Part shown: positions 37,290 to 47,532 of the stretch, piece after piece
How the letters are laid out: every line of letters begins with the position of its first letter
Numbering within the stretch: the first letter of the stretch is position 1
Assembly: GCA_027924585.1 (NCBI GenBank)
Contig: BSBM01000186.1
Location: forward strand, 4,464,001-4,528,000
Reading direction: 5' to 3'
From: Larix kaempferi
Lineage: Eukaryota; Streptophyta; Pinopsida; Pinales; Pinaceae
DNA length: 64,000 nucleotides
Notes under the pieces: generated by a model
Database searches by the model: none
What the model saw: only the letters and a program-made list of their open reading frames with translations
Told to the model about the DNA's origin: nothing
Position numbers and translations under genes: made by a program

Positions 37290-38459
37290 AAGGCCACAAA
37301 ATATTGCTTGGAAAATTAGCAGTTGTTCTGGAAGGATCCAGGTGGAATTTTACTTAGATGTTTAGAAAAATCACAAGTGAAAGAGGTTATTTTAGAAATG
37401 CATGAGGGTGCTTGTGGGGGTCACAAGTATTGGAAGTCTACAGCATATAAAATCCTCAGGTTTGGGTATTATTGTCCCTCTTTATTTTCAGATGTATATC
37501 AACAGGTGCGAGCATGTGTCCAATGTCAAAAGTTTGTTGGAAGGAAGAAATTCATATCACTACCATTAAAACCTATTGCAGTGAATGCCCCTTTTCAACA
37601 GTGGGGACTATACTTTATTGGAGAGATTAATCCTGCTTCTAGTGGACAACATAGGTGGATACTCACAGCTACATATTTTTTCACTAAATGGGTGGAGGCG
37701 ATACCAACCCGTAATGCAACTGACAAAGTTATCATGAATTTTATACAGGAGAATATTTTGAGTAGGTTTGGCTATCCACAAAAATTGTTGACTGATAATG
37801 CACCTGCTTTCAAGTCAAAAGCTATGGTGAGTTTTTGTGAGCAGAATGGGATTGATTTGATGCATTCTACACCTTACTACCCCTAGGGTAATGGTTTGGC
37901 AGAGTCATCAAATAAGAACATTATTCAAAGTATTAAAAAGCTATTAAATCAAAATAAAAGATCTTGGGATTCAATGAAAAAGTATGCATTGTGGGAAGAT
38001 AGAATAACCATTAAGAAAGAAATAGGTCTGTCCCCTTTCCAATTGGTATATGGTAGTGGTGCAATCTTTCCTATTCAGCTAGGAATTCCAGTAATGAAAT
38101 TTTTCCAATATAGTCAAGAGGAACCTAATGATCTCCAAAGAAGAATTTTCTCATTGGTTGAGTTGCAGCAAGAACGTGAGGCTATTGCAGAAAGAGTCGA
38201 TGCATACAGAAGGAAGATCAAAGCAGGGTTTGATAAAAAGGTAAAGGAGAATAATTTTTCTCTTGGTGATATGGTGCTCAGATGGGATGCAAGGAGATAC
38301 CAGAAGGGTCAGCATGGTAAGTTTGAAAATCTATGGTTAGGTCCCTTCATGATCTCGAAGATTTTAGAAAATAACACTTTCATACTATAGACTTTGGAAG
38401 GTGAGGAATTGTCTACTCCAGTTAGTGGATGTTTCCTCAAGCATTTTTACAGTTCTTGA
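37290..38459 (+). pseudogene. Tat-like integrase
   Basis: The zinc finger is visible (MHEGACGGHKYWKSTA and CVQCQ). The core reads WGLYFIGEI, where the first catalytic Asp has become Tyr (codon 37611-37613). The second Asp (LLTDNAPAFKS) and the Glu (NGLAESSNKN) remain, with a TAG at 37884 between them. The C-terminal part is ENNFSLGDMVLRWDAR and LWLGPFMISKI. A TAG at 38388 precedes the end at 38457. Confidence 0.9.
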
Positions 38460-38621
38460 AGGTAAATGAAGTCACACTCATTGTATATACCAGTGTGAAA
38501 TAAGACTCCATACCCAATGGAATCTTGTAGAATAAAGCAACAATTTCAGGTGGCAGAAAGGAACTGGTCTACAAGTTCTTGAAACCTCATAAGGAGGTTT
38601 CATCCTGCAGCAGGAGCCAAA
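38460..38621 (+). other. 3' untranslated region and weak polypurine tract
   Basis: Short non-coding segment ending GCAGCAGGAGCCAAA directly before the 3' LTR. The purine tract is poor (interrupted by CC), unlike the strong tracts of the chromovirus. Confidence 0.6.
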
Positions 38622-41600
38622 TGTTAAGGCTGAAATTGTTCTCTTTTTTATGTGTTTCTTTTAGGATTGTTTGAACTTCATTTTCTTTTATTTATCCATG
38701 ATTTTGATTATTTTGTTTTCAATTTTTATTTATTTTTGATTGATTTTAATTTTTTAGATCAAAAACCTTTAAATGGCTCATGTGGCATGATATCTATCTC
38801 AAAGTTTTCAATTATATCTATTTAGATTTATCATAAATATTTTAACCAAGATCTAACCTTTACCCAAAGTGTATTTGTTAAATTGTCTATGTTAAAAGAC
38901 TCTTGAAGCGCAAAGTTCAAAACAGACCCCTAATGCGCTATAGGAATCTGATATGATGAAAGATAGTGGTTATTTATGTTGAATGGTGACTTGCTATGAG
39001 TTATGATGACTTGAGATGCTGAGTTATGATGAATTAAGATGCTAAAAGTCATGTTGAAGAATAATAATACTTACAATCTCTATTACTTTTATCGTTGTAA
39101 GAGATCAGGGTTTGAAGTGCCACAAGTCAAATTTGGGGATCGTGAAATGCAAAGCTGAAGACATCTGTAGTTGAACCCGGTTAGTTCCACATCTTTGAAC
39201 ATTTGTCACCTCTGCTTTTCTCAGAAACATATTTAAGAAACTTGCAATTGTAAGATGGGAATAAGTGACGATATTAACAGGGTAGAACCGATGGACATGA
39301 AGTGGGCTGCACAATTTCCGAAATGTGCAGACTTTTTTAAAGCAGCTGGATGGTTCAATTTCTTTGAGAAAGTGACTGGGTTTAATGAAGGAGTTTTGAT
39401 TTACTTTGCAAAGAATATGACTGATGATGTTATTAAGTTCAAAACCTTAATATTTCAGCTCACAGAAGCCTTAATTTCTAAAGCTACTGGCATCGCCATG
39501 GACGGGGAATTGTGGTTCAAAAAAGTTCCTTTCAAGTTTGACCCAAATCCTTTCTTGCTACCAGGTAATGAAACCCTAAATTGGAGCAGTGGTGTTCATA
39601 TAACAAATTTTCAACCAGAATGGAGGGAGGTGGTCAGCATTATACAAGCCTACGTTACATGTCAGGGCAGGTTCTCAATGGTTTTTAAATACCATGTTAG
39701 GTTTTTTATGCATCTTAAATTGCACTGTAAAATAAATTTACCTTACTTCTTGTACAAAAGCATCCAAAAAATGTCAAATAAGGTGAAATCGCATCCTGAG
39801 CATACAAGGCAATCCATATTTCATCATGGACTTATAAAGCTGATCATTCAAACAATATTACAGAAGGAAAAGAAGACCTAGGAAAATTTTAAATTCTAGT
39901 ATGGATTTATGGCTAAGCAAGATGAGCAAATAAACAAGAATAGATCCAAAAAGAAAGGTAAAAAGTGTAAGGAGGGAGTTCTGATACAAGAAATTTCTGA
40001 AAAGTATCTGTTACAGGAAAAATCTAAAAGTCCCAAAAAGGAGGAACAGGTTAATGTAGTTGAAGGAAAACAAGAACATTGTCAAGAAGAGCAAGAACAC
40101 TATCAAGAAGTTGAAGAAATAGAGAAAACAATTAGTCTTACTGTTGAACAAGTTCAAAGTCCAATCACACCAAAACAGAGTATAATTGAGAACCTAGTTT
40201 CACAGACTTCTGCAAAAGATACAAAGAATGAAAGTTTACGGGTTATGGACTTAGAAGTAGATGCAAACCTTCTCATGCAGTTAAGAGAATCAAGTTGGAA
40301 GTTTAGAACAAGATCGGCTACGAAGAATAATATGGAAAAAGGTTCAAGTTCTAATCAAAAGACAAAAGAGATAACTTTAATTCAAAGTTCTTCAAGTGAT
40401 GAAGAGGAGGAAGATAAATCAAATTCTCAGCAGAACCATATGAGATTACAACAGGATTGTACAAAGGTAGAAGAAGCATATGAAGAAGTTAACAAAGTTG
40501 AAGAAGAAGAAACTATTCTCAAGATGGAACAAGATGAATTTGAAATTGCAGAAAGAATGGCAAGGGATAAATATGAAGATTTAATATTCAGAAAACTGGA
40601 TATTCCACCTTCCAGATCTCCAGACTCTACTTTGCCAGGAGAGGTAAACATATGCTCAGAGGTTGAAAGTCTTAGAATGGTTCAAGAACAACATCAAGTA
40701 GAAATATTATTCCTTAATGAATCAAATGACAGGCTTACAAAGACCAATACGTGTTTAAGGGAGGATGTAGGAGAAGTTAATGCTCGTTATCAGGAACTGA
40801 TTGTTGTTGCTAGTAAAGCTCTAAAGAGGGAAAGGGAAGCATAGGCTGAAGCTGATGACTTAACTAGGCAAGTGCAGATTTTGAATGAGAAGAATAAGTT
40901 TCTGTTAGATAAAATCAAATATTTGGAAGTTGATCAGCCTCAACATAACAAAAGGACTCATGCGCTGGAAGGAATTGCTATGTTAGTAGAGGCTACCAAA
41001 AAGGCTACTTAGTGCCTAGTTTATTTTAATGCATTCTCATTTTGTATCAAATATGTAATGGTTAATAGTTAAGTTTTTAGTTAAAGACTTACTTAAAGAC
41101 TCGAAGTTATCCTAACTATTTTATGCAATTGCTTTCTAAGACTAAAACCTAAAAGTAGTTACAAACTACTCTTTTTGTAAAAGGATTAAAGAGGTAACGG
41201 AGGATGTAGAAGGGTTCGATTTTTTGGTTTCAAGAAGCTATATATAGTGATGATATTGAAGCTTTGCAAGACTCTTATGTAAGTCCTGAAGACTGAGATT
41301 AATATATATGTGATATAAGCCATTTTATCCTGTTTGATTGGGTTTTTGTTTCTGATCAGTTTGATCATTCAACATATGAATTCATTTTCTGTTTTAATGT
41401 TTTAATCCAGTGAATGCTTATGTGTTGTAGATAAAAACCTGTATGTGTGGTTATAAATGTGATGGTTTATATTTACATAGTTGAGATTTATGATTTTAGT
41501 TCTTCAATGAACTACATGATTTAGTAACTTGTTTTAGTTTGATTTCCTTTTATTTTCTTGAAATTGAAACCTTCAAACCAACAAACCCTAAACCAAGAAA

Positions 41601-41684
41601 AACCTATTTCATTTTCATATTAATATTATTGATATTGTGCTAGCTCGCCCTTCTGTAGTCTAGGGACAATTTCTGGTACTAACA
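38622..41684 (+). repeat. 3' LTR of the Tat-like element
   Basis: Uninterrupted LTR of 3,063 bp from TGTTAAGG to ACTAACA, followed by ATGCG (41685-41689), the right target duplication. It carries the best-preserved copy of the LTR-encoded ORF. Confidence 0.94.
39255..41012 (+). pseudogene. LTR-encoded ORF of unknown function, 3' LTR copy
   Basis: A single 585-codon frame runs from ATG at 39255 to TAG at 41010, broken only by TAG codons at 39879, 39897 and 40842. Residues 1-208 are globular-looking and rich in aromatic residues (CADFFKAAGWFNFFEKVTGF, KVPFKFDPNPFLLPGN, FSMVFKYHVRFFMHLKLHC). After the first stop, an ATG at 39909 opens 311 residues that are highly charged: a Lys-rich start, Gln/Glu repeats, an acidic run (SSSSDEEEEDKSNSQQ) and predicted coiled coils (VEEAYEEVNKVEEEE). 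The 5' LTR copy shares the stop at 39879 but reads TGG at 39897 and GAG at 40842. That suggests two adjacent ORFs, or read-through, when the element inserted. It is not gag, pol or an envelope type I know. Confidence 0.75.
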
Positions 41685-41689
41685 ATGCG
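41685..41689. other. Target-site duplication, right (ATGCG)
   Basis: Pairs with ACGCG at 15839-15843. The single difference is a C/T in a CpG, consistent with decay after insertion. Confidence 0.8.
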
Positions 41690-41769
41690 CATTTCACAAA
41701 ATTTCAAAAGATATCCATCACATAATTGCGAGAAACATCCCGTAGTAAAGTATGGAGGTTAACTACAAC

Positions 41770-42320
41770 CTACTAACTATCTTTGATGGATAATAAGGGA
41801 GCTGAAAAATATCTCTTAGAAGATTTATGATGATCAACAATGTTCTCAAAAACTAAAAGTTCGGCCACTTGTTCCTCCTTCAAAGGGATTAATGGAGTGA
41901 TAGGTTTTTCATTGATAATAAAATCCTGGATAATGGTATCGTCTCAATCTATTGGATTCCCAGTGATCTTCCTTCTCTTCTTCTGTGCGAGCTGCATGTA
42001 GATGAACTAAATCTCAGATTCTTCTTCAGTACCACTTCTTTCATTAGGAACACCTGCATCAAAAGGTGGTGACACAAGCACTTGATATAGAAGAGGCTGA
42101 AGTTCTTTCTTTTCAAAAAATATGACCGTAACTCTCTAAATTGCCTGCATATTGTTCACAATATAACGGTCATAAGGAAAAATTATCAAAATTAACCAAG
42201 AAGAATCTGCTATTACAGTATGTCGAACAACTAATTTCCCATGTTGAAGCCTGTGTTTAATAGAGAACAACAAAGATTCCATAAATGACTGAGCCTAATG
42301 AATTTCCATGATTAAAACCT
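41770..42320 (-). pseudogene. Unidentified minus-strand pseudogene
   Basis: Reading the minus strand, one frame stays coding-like for about 180 codons with stops near 42280, 42130, 42005 and 41950. Recognisable stretches are FMESLLFSIKHRLQHGKLVV, LLYQVLVSPPFDAG, an acidic patch (SGTEEESEI), QKKRRKITGNP and EKPITPLIPLKEEQVAELLV. I do not recognise a family. The style (globular start, then charged tail) recalls the LTR-encoded ORF, but I see no clear sequence match. It lies just outside the Tat-like element, whose insertion point is near its 3' end. Confidence 0.4.
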
Positions 42321-42599
42321 TACGGTCTGGAACTTACAACTAAATTAAGACAAGATAAATTCACAATAATTCGTGTATGATTCAACATCAAATCTCAGCA
42401 CTCGATCAGCTATGAGTTATTTGAATCAATGATTATCAATTTTTGCTTGGGCGCAGGTGAAAATCATTGTTTTAAAACCTAATTGAAAACCTAGAAATGA
42501 CAAAGAAAGATGGGATACAGATGATTATTCAAAATAAAAATAATTCAATATCAACCGCAAGATCAACCTAAATCAACTGTCAATATTAAAACATGCAAG

Positions 42600-42960
42600 C
42601 TGTGGAGGACAAATGCGGAAGATTTATTTTGGACAAACACGTAATCTTTCCACAATCTGCAATCTACTTTGTGGGTTGCGGGATCGCGAACGATGTGTAT
42701 TGGACACATGACGTTTCCGCAATCCACAATCCGCAATCCGCATTTGCGGGTTGCTATTTGCAGAAAAACAACACGCAAAATATTTACAAAGCACTTCCCA
42801 CAATCCGTAATTATGGATAGCGGGTTGTGGGAAACAAGAATTTGCAACTGAAAACCAATTTTTCCGCAATCTGCATTGCAGGTTGTGGGATTGTGGAATT
42901 GTGGAGGTACTGACCTTTTTTTAAAAACCTGTCATTCCGCAATTCACAAAAAAAACACAA
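42600..42960 (-). repeat. Array of hairpin-forming CCCGCAATGCGG-type repeats (locus 2)
   Basis: Four or five units of about 65-80 bp start near 42650, 42715, 42796 and 42861, with cores such as TTTCCGCAATCCGCATTTGC and GGGTTGTGGGA. They are the reverse complement of the type seen at 11470-11935. Overlapping ORFs on both strands come from the palindromic cores and are not genes. Confidence 0.7.
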
Positions 42961-44426
42961 AATTAATGAAATTTTGAAAAGAAAAACACTAACTTAATCA
43001 AATCAAAGCAAAGCCATGAAAGCATGACAAAAAATCCCAAAATGACCATGGAAATTTAATCGTTTTTTGTTGCATATAAAAATTTGGGGCTCCCACATTT
43101 TATTAAAAAATGGGATCTATTGTACCTACAACAAATGGTGACTGGCTGCTATGAACCAGTTATCTCTGAAAATGAAATCTGTAATTACAAGGAAGACATG
43201 TCAACTAACTTGATATTTTAACCTGTAATTTACAAAATGTTCCCATGAAACACAATCAAAATAGAAATGTTAGTCATATGATTTATATATCCACATCCAA
43301 AACCATTTAATGATGATGTTCATATGACAAAGCAGTCTCAGAAGTAAACAAGAATCCTTTACCATTATGCAGTCATGGGAAGGCAGTTTATGATGAGCCT
43401 TAGAACAAACCTAGAGCCATTCTAGGTTACCAAATCTTGAATCACCTCGACTTTATTACTTATTTACTTATGTAAGAAAAACATATTACTCACAACATAT
43501 ATATTTTCTTTTCCTTTTTTTTTTTTAAGAAGACTAAAAATGTACAAACAAGGCCATTGCTCTGACTTGGTGATCAGATATTGGCAACACCATTCATAGA
43601 CCTGATCTAGAAAGTAAACAAGCTAGCTCGATAAAGAGACTCCTTGTCTTTTAGCTTTTGACACTAAAAGCAATTACCATAGCTTGGTGACCATAAGTGG
43701 TAATTACACTCCAAAATCAGACCCATGATCATGGTAGGGATGAGTTGTAATAAGACCCCCCTTGTCCTTATATACAACAAACTATATTTCAAAGGAAAAC
43801 AAAGTTGATTAGTGCATAGATTACAAGACACTACTATGGCTTGGTAACCATGTAATAGTAGTGTTACTCACCAATGTTTTGCATATCATGAATGGATCGA
43901 CCTATGATAGGATCTTCCACCTTTTAGCAGCAGGCGAAATTCATCTCCCATGTTTAGTATCTTGATGTGGAGATGTCATTCCACTTAAACATCTATGAAA
44001 ATAATGGGATGGCTTGTGATAAGACCCCCCATCTTGTAAACTATAATTATTAAGATGAATGATTTTAAAGGTGATCAGAACGGGATCCAGAATGGGTAAG
44101 GCTGATAGAGCTATGAATATATGCTGCCATTCACTAATGAAACACAAGGCAAGAAAACTAATTGCTTCCTCAACTTCAATTAACCAAGAAAACATCCATA
44201 AAGATACTGATTAAGGTGGGGAGGTATCGATCAAGGCTTTGCAAATTATGACTGTTTTAAAAATTTAGACTCAAATTATCTTGAGACATGCTGATCAACC
44301 ACCTTCACCAAAAGGTGCAAGCATTATTCAAAAATTAAACCCATGTATAAAAGAAAAATCAAAATGAAAATAAAGCAGATAAAACAAACAAACCACACTT
44401 TATGTACAGTAAGTGAATATGCTAAA
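42961..44426. other. Spacer with short dispersed duplications
   Basis: No gene is supported. Similar phrases recur, such as ATAGCTTGGTGACCATAAG (43679) and ATGGCTTGGTAACCATG (43837), and AATAAGACCCCCC (43750) and GATAAGACCCCCC (44019). On the minus strand the latter are G-runs downstream of the pol remnant and might be polypurine tracts, but I cannot fix an LTR. Confidence 0.35.
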
Positions 44427-47030
44427 TCAAACAAAGTACTTCTTGAGCAATTACACATTGACTGGGTAGGTGTCTATGATACCCTCCAGAGTTTGCAACC
44501 GGACAGTACTAGGACCAATCTTTTCTGTAACAATGAATGGTCCTAGCCACATGCCTTGGAACTTAGTGTAATCATTCTTGTCCTTGTGTTGTTTATCCCA
44601 CTTCAACACTAAGTCCCCCACATTAAACTCCCTATCAGATGAGGACTTCTCATCAAACCACCTCTTTACTAGCTGTTGGTGTTGATACATCTTGTTTTTT
44701 GACTTCTACCTATCTTCTTCCAACTTGAGTAACATATCAATTCTATGTTGGAGTAGGGAAGAATCATCCTCTTGTATGGACTATGTCAACTGCAATGAAG
44801 GAATCATGAGGTTGGATGGCAAGATGGCCTCCTTACCATAAAATAAATAGTAAGGGGAGTTCTCTATGGCTTCCTTTGGGGTGTCCCAGTCTTCCCAAAG
44901 AGCATTGTATAACTGGGTATGCCAATCTTTATGATGAGTAGCAACTGTCTTCTTTAAGATATTTATCAAGTTTTTGTTGGAAGACTCTTCCAGTCCATTC
45001 CCTTGTGGATAATAATTGGCAGAAAACTTCAGCTTTATACCTTTTTCAAGTGCATACTGTGTAAGATCAATGGACAAGAAATAGGATGCATTATCGAATA
45101 CCAAAAATTCAGGGGCCCCAAACCTAGTGACTATTTGGATTTCAAGGAATGATATCACTTGGTTTGTGCTACATTGTCTGAGGGGGATTGCCTCTACCCA
45201 TCTGGTAAAGTAGTCCATAGCTGTTAAGATATACTTGTGTTGCAAGGAGGAAACAGGTTTGATGGGTCCAACAAAATCTAGTTTCCATTGCTGAAATGGA
45301 AACTGAATAGAAACTGGTTGCAAAGGAAAGGCGTGTTTTTTACTTTCCCAAAACACTTCTGGCATGCTTCACATCTTTTGACATATGAATATGCATCTTT
45401 GAACAAAGTAGGGCAGTAGTATCCTACCCTGAGGATCTTATGTGCAGTGGTCTCCCCTGAGAAGTGCCCTCCTGCAGGCCCTACATGAAATTGCAAAAGA
45501 ATATGATCAGTTTATTCTTTTTCTAAACACCTAAGAAGAACACCATCATAATTATTCCTAAATAAAACACCATCTATGAATTGATAAGGCAAAGCTTTCA
45601 ACCTTAAAGCTCTGCATTTTTTAAAGTCAAGGGTTTCAGAAGAAAACCCATGAGTAAGGAAGAATTTAATGCCTTCATACCATTCAGATTCTTGGGTTGT
45701 GATAACATTGATAGAACCTATTGTCGTACTCTCCTCTTGTTCCCACTCAAATTGCTAGTGTATAGGATCATTGGATTGAGCAGTTAGTAGACATAAGCCT
45801 TGGCCTTTGACAATATTTGTTGGTCTGATCTCCAAATCATATTCTTGCAAAGCTGTCATCCAGTGAGCTCTCTTTTCCCGTAATTCTTTATGAACCAACA
45901 CATTTCTAATAGCTGCATAAGGAACAATAAATTTAGTCCATGATTTCAATAATAAAGGTCTAAAATGTTTCACAGATTTATAGACTGCGTAAGCTTGTTT
46001 GTCAATATGGGATTAATTGAGTTCCGCTCCTTTGAATGTGGAGCTCATGAATGAAATAGGGATCTCAGCATCATTATCATATTTCTATTTCAAAACAGGT
46101 GCGTAAGAGAAATCAGTAGCAAACATGTACAAAATAAAATCTTTGCTGAAATATGGAGACATCAAAGCGAGGGATTCCGCAATGGCTCTCCGTATTTCAA
46201 CAAAGGAATTCCTTTGTTCCTAAGACCATCTAAAATGGGCATCTTTCTTAACCAATTGCTGTAATGTCTTAACAATTTGAGCAAAATTTGGAACAAATCT
46301 ACGAACAAAATTAATCTTACCAAGAAACGATTGCATGGCCTTACGTGAACCAGGTAGGACGATCTTCGAAATGGCTTTTGTGTGCTCTGGATCGATAATC
46401 ATGCCTTCTTTAGAAACAATAAAACCCAACAACTTACCCTCGGTGATTGCAAAGATCGATTTTTTGGGTTCAATGAGATTCCATATCTTCTGCAGTGTTC
46501 GAAAACCTATGTCAAAGCAAACAAATGTTCATGTCATTTTTTGGAATAAATAGTAACATCATCTAAGTATACAATGACATAATTATGCAACAAACCCATG
46601 AAAGCTATGTCCATAGCTCTCTTAAATGTAGCACCTGCATTAATCAACCTGAAAGGATTTTTCCTGTAGACAAAGGTTCCCCAAGGGGTCCTAAAAGTTG
46701 TTTTTAGTTGATCAGCAGGGGCAACCAGGACTTGGTTATACCCTGAGAAGCCATCAAGGAGAGAGAACATTCCAGACCCTGCTACCTTCTGTAGAATTTG
46801 CTCCATTGGTGGAATAGGGTAGCTGTCCTTCTTGGGAGCTCTATTTAAGTTTCATAAATAAACAGAGCCTGATTTCCCCATTCTTCTTCCAAACAGGTAC
46901 CAGGTTGGAAATCCACTATGTATGCCTGACAGGTAATATAATCCTTGCTTCTAGTAGCTTCTCAAGCTCTTTCTTTATAGAGGGTTACAGACTGGGATGC
47001 ATCTTCCTTTATATTATGCATTTTAGAAAA
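44427..47030 (-). pseudogene. Minus-strand Tat-like reverse transcriptase-RNase H-integrase remnant
   Basis: Reading leftward from about 47030: LEKLLEARIILPV, a frame change near 46850, MEQILQKVAGSGMFSLLDGF, the catalytic YLDD (in VIVYLDDVTIYSK, near 46560), and LGFIVSKEGMIIDPEHTKAI. RNase H pieces are KQAYAVYKSVKHFR and LEIRPTNIVKGQG. The integrase zinc finger (GPAGGHFSGETTAHKI, CEACQK) follows, then after a frame change the core with all three acids (WKLDFVGP, LVFDNAS, GNGLEESSNKN) and the C-terminal FNVGDLVLKWDKQHKDKN, GMWLGPFIV. It resembles the pol at 35700-38459 but is another subfamily. Gag and protease are absent and no LTR could be fixed. Confidence 0.9.
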
Positions 47031-47472
47031 GTTGCATTAATGAACAAGATACTACTAATATAGTAATAGATAAGTAGCCTATGGTACTGTACAACATTCC
47101 ACTGCCACTTATCTAGAATGAAACCTCTTTCCTGACATGTTGGGAGTAGTGCACACTCTTGACAATGTTCTGGTAGAGATGGAAGGCATCTAGAAAGTTA
47201 TCGTATGAATATGAGATATGGATGAATGTTGTATTGAAGCATTGGCTAAGATAATTGCATGGATGTATGACATATGTCTTTATGCTTAAGAATATGTTCT
47301 GAAAACTATGAGATATTTCTAATCATGCAATTGAATTTGACTTGTAGGAAAGATCGTGTAAAAGCACGTACAAAATAAGGACAATGACATTTGTTCCAGT
47401 GACGAAGTTTAAGAAAACCACCTATTGAAGATATTGAAGAATCTGAAGTTCCTAGGACTATGGATGCAATAA
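47031..47472. other. Unrecognised spacer
   Basis: No coding region, RNA gene or repeat that I can support. Confidence 0.35.
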
Positions 47473-47532
47473 TGGAAGGATGCTATGATCGAGGAGTACC
47501 AGTCGATCATGAAGAATATTTATGTGGTGGAG
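47473..47532 (+). pseudogene. Copia-like reverse transcriptase scrap
   Basis: Twenty codons read WKDAMIEEYQSIMKNIYVVE. This matches the well-conserved start of Ty1/copia reverse transcriptase (W-x-DAM-x-EEY-x-SI-x-KN). Nothing upstream or downstream extends it convincingly. It is too short to be sure, but the motif is distinctive. Confidence 0.5.

Larger units (their letters stand above)
32483..38459 (+). pseudogene. Tat-like gag-pol polyprotein (decayed)
   Basis: All domains fall in a single frame starting near 32483 (GTG where an ATG would fit, beginning ASKRFGTRGN) until one base is gained near 35096. From there the rest, to TGA at 38457, is again a single frame. The total is about 1,990 codons with some 20 stops. 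Many are TAG at positions where the family has Gln (YP-stop-GNG at 37884) or TGA where it has Arg (DF-stop-NLN at 36015). No envelope-like gene follows; only about 160 bases separate the end from the 3' LTR. Confidence 0.92.
15844..41684 (+). mobile_element. Complete Tat/Athila-like LTR retrotransposon, with a nested chromovirus
   Basis: Two LTRs of about 3.06 kb (TGTTAAGG to ACTAACA, ends TGTTA/TAACA) bracket an internal region with an Asp-tRNA-type primer site, one long gag-pol frame and no envelope-like gene. The target duplication is ACGCG on the left (15839-15843) and ATGCG on the right (41685-41689), differing by one C-to-T change. The order gag, protease, extra RNase H, reverse transcriptase, RNase H, integrase points to the Tat branch. 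A 13.4 kb chromovirus splits the 5' LTR. About 20 in-frame stops, one frameshift and a lost integrase Asp make it non-autonomous today. Confidence 0.93.

Noticed and set aside
38390-39250. Envelope-like gene after the Tat-like integrase
   Set aside because: Only about 160 bases separate the end of pol from the LTR; the next ORF is inside the LTR and has no convincing signal peptide or membrane anchor.
42563-42869. ORFs on both strands at the second hairpin array
   Set aside because: Overlapping open frames on both strands come from palindromic repeat units; no protein family is visible.
43100-43160. An LTR end plus primer site (CTACAACA then AATGGTGACTGG)
   Set aside because: The match to a plant primer site is weak, no partner LTR was found and no gag follows on the plus strand.
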